Source of the DNA: Proteobacteria bacterium UBA1847
GTDB lineage: Bacteria > Pseudomonadota > Gammaproteobacteria > Steroidobacterales > Woeseiaceae
Assembly (NCBI GenBank): GCA_002338605.1
Contig: DDIP01000170.1
Span: 3,001 to 11,407, forward strand
Length of the DNA stretch: 8,407 nt
Direction: 5' to 3'
Part shown: one piece after another, positions 6,659-8,407 of the stretch
How the letters are laid out: every line of letters starts with the position of its first letter
Position numbering within the stretch: position 1 is the stretch's first letter
Position numbers and translations under genes: made by a program
Notes under the pieces: generated by a model
Told to the model about the DNA's origin: nothing
The model's input: only the letters and a program-made list of their open reading frames with translations
Databases searched by the model: none

Positions 6659-8407
6659 ATGTTCCAGGCAACGAGAGCTTCAGCGTCAGCGGCGATGTTT
6701 CTACTGCTGCTGGCAACCGACGTTGTGGCCTTCTACACGGTCGATGGCGAACGCAAGTCCTTTAAGATCTTCCGTACGACGTCTACACCAATAATTGATG
6801 GTCGCCTGGACGACGCCGCCTGGGAGACTGCGGCATTCGTCGACGATTTTCACCAGACGGCGCCAATAGACGGGGCGGAACCCAGTGAAGTCACTATCGT
6901 CCGGGTGGCCTACGACGACGAGTACCTGTACATAGCCGCTGATATGCGGGACAGCAGCCCGGACGAGATTCGTGCAACACAAATGGTACAGGGGAAAATG
7001 TTCTTCTCCGACGACCGTTTTTACGTGATGCTCGATAGCTTCAATAACAAGCGCAATGACTATTTTTTCCAGGTAAACGCAAACGGTATCCGGCGCGAGG
7101 CATTGCGCGAAAACAATGCCCGGTTCATCGAAGAGTGGGCCACAATCTGGGTGGCAGAGTCAGCGAAGCACGAGAATGGCTGGGCCACCGAGATAGCGAT
7201 ACCGTTCAAGTCGATTTCGTTTTCGCCGGATTCCGACACATGGGGAATCAATTTCGGTCGGGGCATTGTTCGCAAACAGGAATTTGCTCTATGGTCGTCC
7301 CACGAGCGCCAGGACTGGCCAGCCTACGGCGGTGAAATTCACGGCATCCAGGATATCAGGCAAGGCCTCGGGCTCGATATAGTGCCGTCAGTCAGCATCA
7401 GTCAGCAAAGAGACCTTGTTCTCGGCGACGATCATTCGAATATTGAGCCATCGATTGATATTCGCTATCGCATAACGCCTTCGCTGTCCGCCACCTTCAC
7501 GCTGAACACGGATTTCTCGACCGCGGAAGTTGACGAACAGCAGGTCGCGCTCGATCGCTTCTCGCTGTTCTTTCCGGAAAAGCGCGATTTCTTCCTGCAG
7601 GACGCCGGTATTTTCGAGTTCGGCAATATCGATACCAACGGGCGGCCGTTTTTCTCCCGAAAGATCGGCCTGTCGGCGAACGGCGCGCCGGTGGGCGTCG
7701 ATGGCGGCATCAAACTGACCGGGCGTGTCGGCGATTTCAGCCTGGGAACGCTCGCCATTCGTCAGGAGGCAGCGGGCGATGTCGATGCAAAAGAGTTGAT
7801 AGTCGCTCGGGGCACCTACAACGTCCTGGACGAATCGACGGTGGGCTTTATCGTGACGAATGGTGATCCAACGTCAAACGACTCCAACAGCGTATTGGGC
7901 GTCGATTTTCTTTATCGCGACAGCGACGGTCCATTTGGCCAGATCCTGACCGGCAAAGTCTGGGCGCAGCAAAGCGAAACCGAAGGCATCGCCGGTGACG
8001 ATCAGGCCTTCGGCGCACTCATCGAGATGCCCAGCGACAAGTTCCTCGCTTACGTCCATGCAAAGTACATCGGGGAGAACTTTAATCCGGCGCTTGGCTT
8101 CGTGAACCGGACGGGGATTCGAGTAGCGGAGACCGGGGTACGCTACCGCTATCGTCCGAATACCGGTCGATGGCGGGAAATGAATGCGCGCGTTGACGCA
8201 TCCCACGTGACCGATATGAACGGTGAGACCGTGTCGCAGTGGCTTCGGTTTCGACCCAACCTGTACGCGCACACAGACGATTTCTACATGATCGACTTTG
8301 AGCATAACCGCGAGCTGGTCAGGAATGCGTTCCTGCTCTTCAATCGACTGGAGATACCAGCCGGTGAGTACGCGTTCGATCGTGTGCGCGTGGAACTGGC
8401 TACCGGG
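6659..8407 (+). CDS. Secreted CBM9-like / DUF5916 domain protein (3' end cut by window edge)
   Basis: 583 codons are visible without a stop; family members are usually about 700-850 residues, so the C-terminus lies outside. A signal peptide at about 1-24 has a basic N-terminus, the hydrophobic core AAMFLLLLA and a likely cut after VVA. Residues about 42-228 resemble the CBM9-like beta-sandwich found at the start of these proteins: IIDGRLDDAAWETAAF, VRVAYDDEYLYIAADMRD, the segment NDYFFQVNANGIRREA, and GWATEIAIPFKSI. From about 235 onward the DUF5916 domain begins, with its hallmark FSLFFPEKRDFFLQDAGIFEFG (301-322), NGRPFFSRKIGL and repeated alternating hydrophobic/polar strands typical of an outer-membrane beta-barrel. 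The function of this family is not established; an outer-membrane or periplasmic location and a carbohydrate- or ligand-binding role are inferences. It follows the regulator gene on the same strand with no visible terminator, so it may be regulated by that pair. Confidence 0.88.
   Translation, partial: MFQATRASASAAMFLLLLATDVVAFYTVDGERKSFKIFRTTSTPIIDGRLDDAAWETAAFVDDFHQTAPIDGAEPSEVTIVRVAYDDEYLYIAADMRDSSPDEIRATQMVQGKMFFSDDRFYVMLDSFNNKRNDYFFQVNANGIRREALRENNARFIEEWATIWVAESAKHENGWATEIAIPFKSISFSPDSDTWGINFGRGIVRKQEFALWSSHERQDWPAYGGEIHGIQDIRQGLGLDIVPSVSISQQRDLVLGDDHSNIEPSIDIRYRITPSLSATFTLNTDFSTAEVDEQQVALDRFSLFFPEKRDFFLQDAGIFEFGNIDTNGRPFFSRKIGLSANGAPVGVDGGIKLTGRVGDFSLGTLAIRQEAAGDVDAKELIVARGTYNVLDESTVGFIVTNGDPTSNDSNSVLGVDFLYRDSDGPFGQILTGKVWAQQSETEGIAGDDQAFGALIEMPSDKFLAYVHAKYIGENFNPALGFVNRTGIRVAETGVRYRYRPNTGRWREMNARVDASHVTDMNGETVSQWLRFRPNLYAHTDDFYMIDFEHNRELVRNAFLLFNRLEIPAGEYAFDRVRVELATG

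Noticed and set aside
7874..8305. Minus-strand open frame (143 codons) in the DUF5916 gene
   Set aside because: The plus-strand frame is continuous with family motifs on both sides of this stretch; the antisense frame has no recognisable domain.

Overview
The window reads as a chromosomal piece of a Gram-negative, probably gammaproteobacterial genome with moderately high GC. The evidence is a periplasmic adaptor/ATPase/permease exporter of MacAB type, a LytS/LytTR two-component pair, and a secreted DUF5916 protein of the kind found in marine and soil Proteobacteria and Bacteroidetes. No species can be named from the sequence. There are no RNA genes, insertion sequences, CRISPR arrays or phage genes.

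Left half, minus strand (4508 down to 1): a tight four-gene operon, transcribed right to left. It runs adaptor (membrane-fusion protein, 3231-4508), ABC ATPase (2514-3215), FtsX/MacB-type permease A (1180-2499), then permease B (1170 down to the left edge, missing only its last residues). Gaps are 9-15 bp and each gene has a purine-rich Shine-Dalgarno. MacB itself fuses ATPase and permease in one chain and works as a homodimer. Here the ATPase is separate and two unlike permeases are present, so the exporter is probably a heterodimer with a HlyD-like adaptor. No TolC-like outer-membrane gene is in the window.

Middle, divergent (plus strand): a LytS/YehU-type membrane histidine kinase (best start TTG 4704) overlaps by 23 bp a response regulator with REC and LytTR domains (5764-6570). 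The divergent spacer of about 195 bp holds a nested inverted repeat and a perfect TATAAT box. The layout suggests that the kinase/regulator pair controls the exporter operon.

Right end, plus strand: after 88 bp with no visible terminator begins a large secreted protein (6659 to the right edge, 583 codons visible). It has a signal peptide, a CBM9-like N-terminal domain and a DUF5916 beta-rich domain. A 10-bp exact match to the AlgR (LytTR-family) binding consensus overlaps the regulator's stop region, 93 bp upstream of this gene.

Working model (inference): the kinase senses an envelope-associated signal, the LytTR regulator binds in the divergent spacer and perhaps upstream of the DUF5916 gene, and the exporter moves an unidentified substrate such as a peptide, lipid or toxic amphiphile across or out of the envelope.
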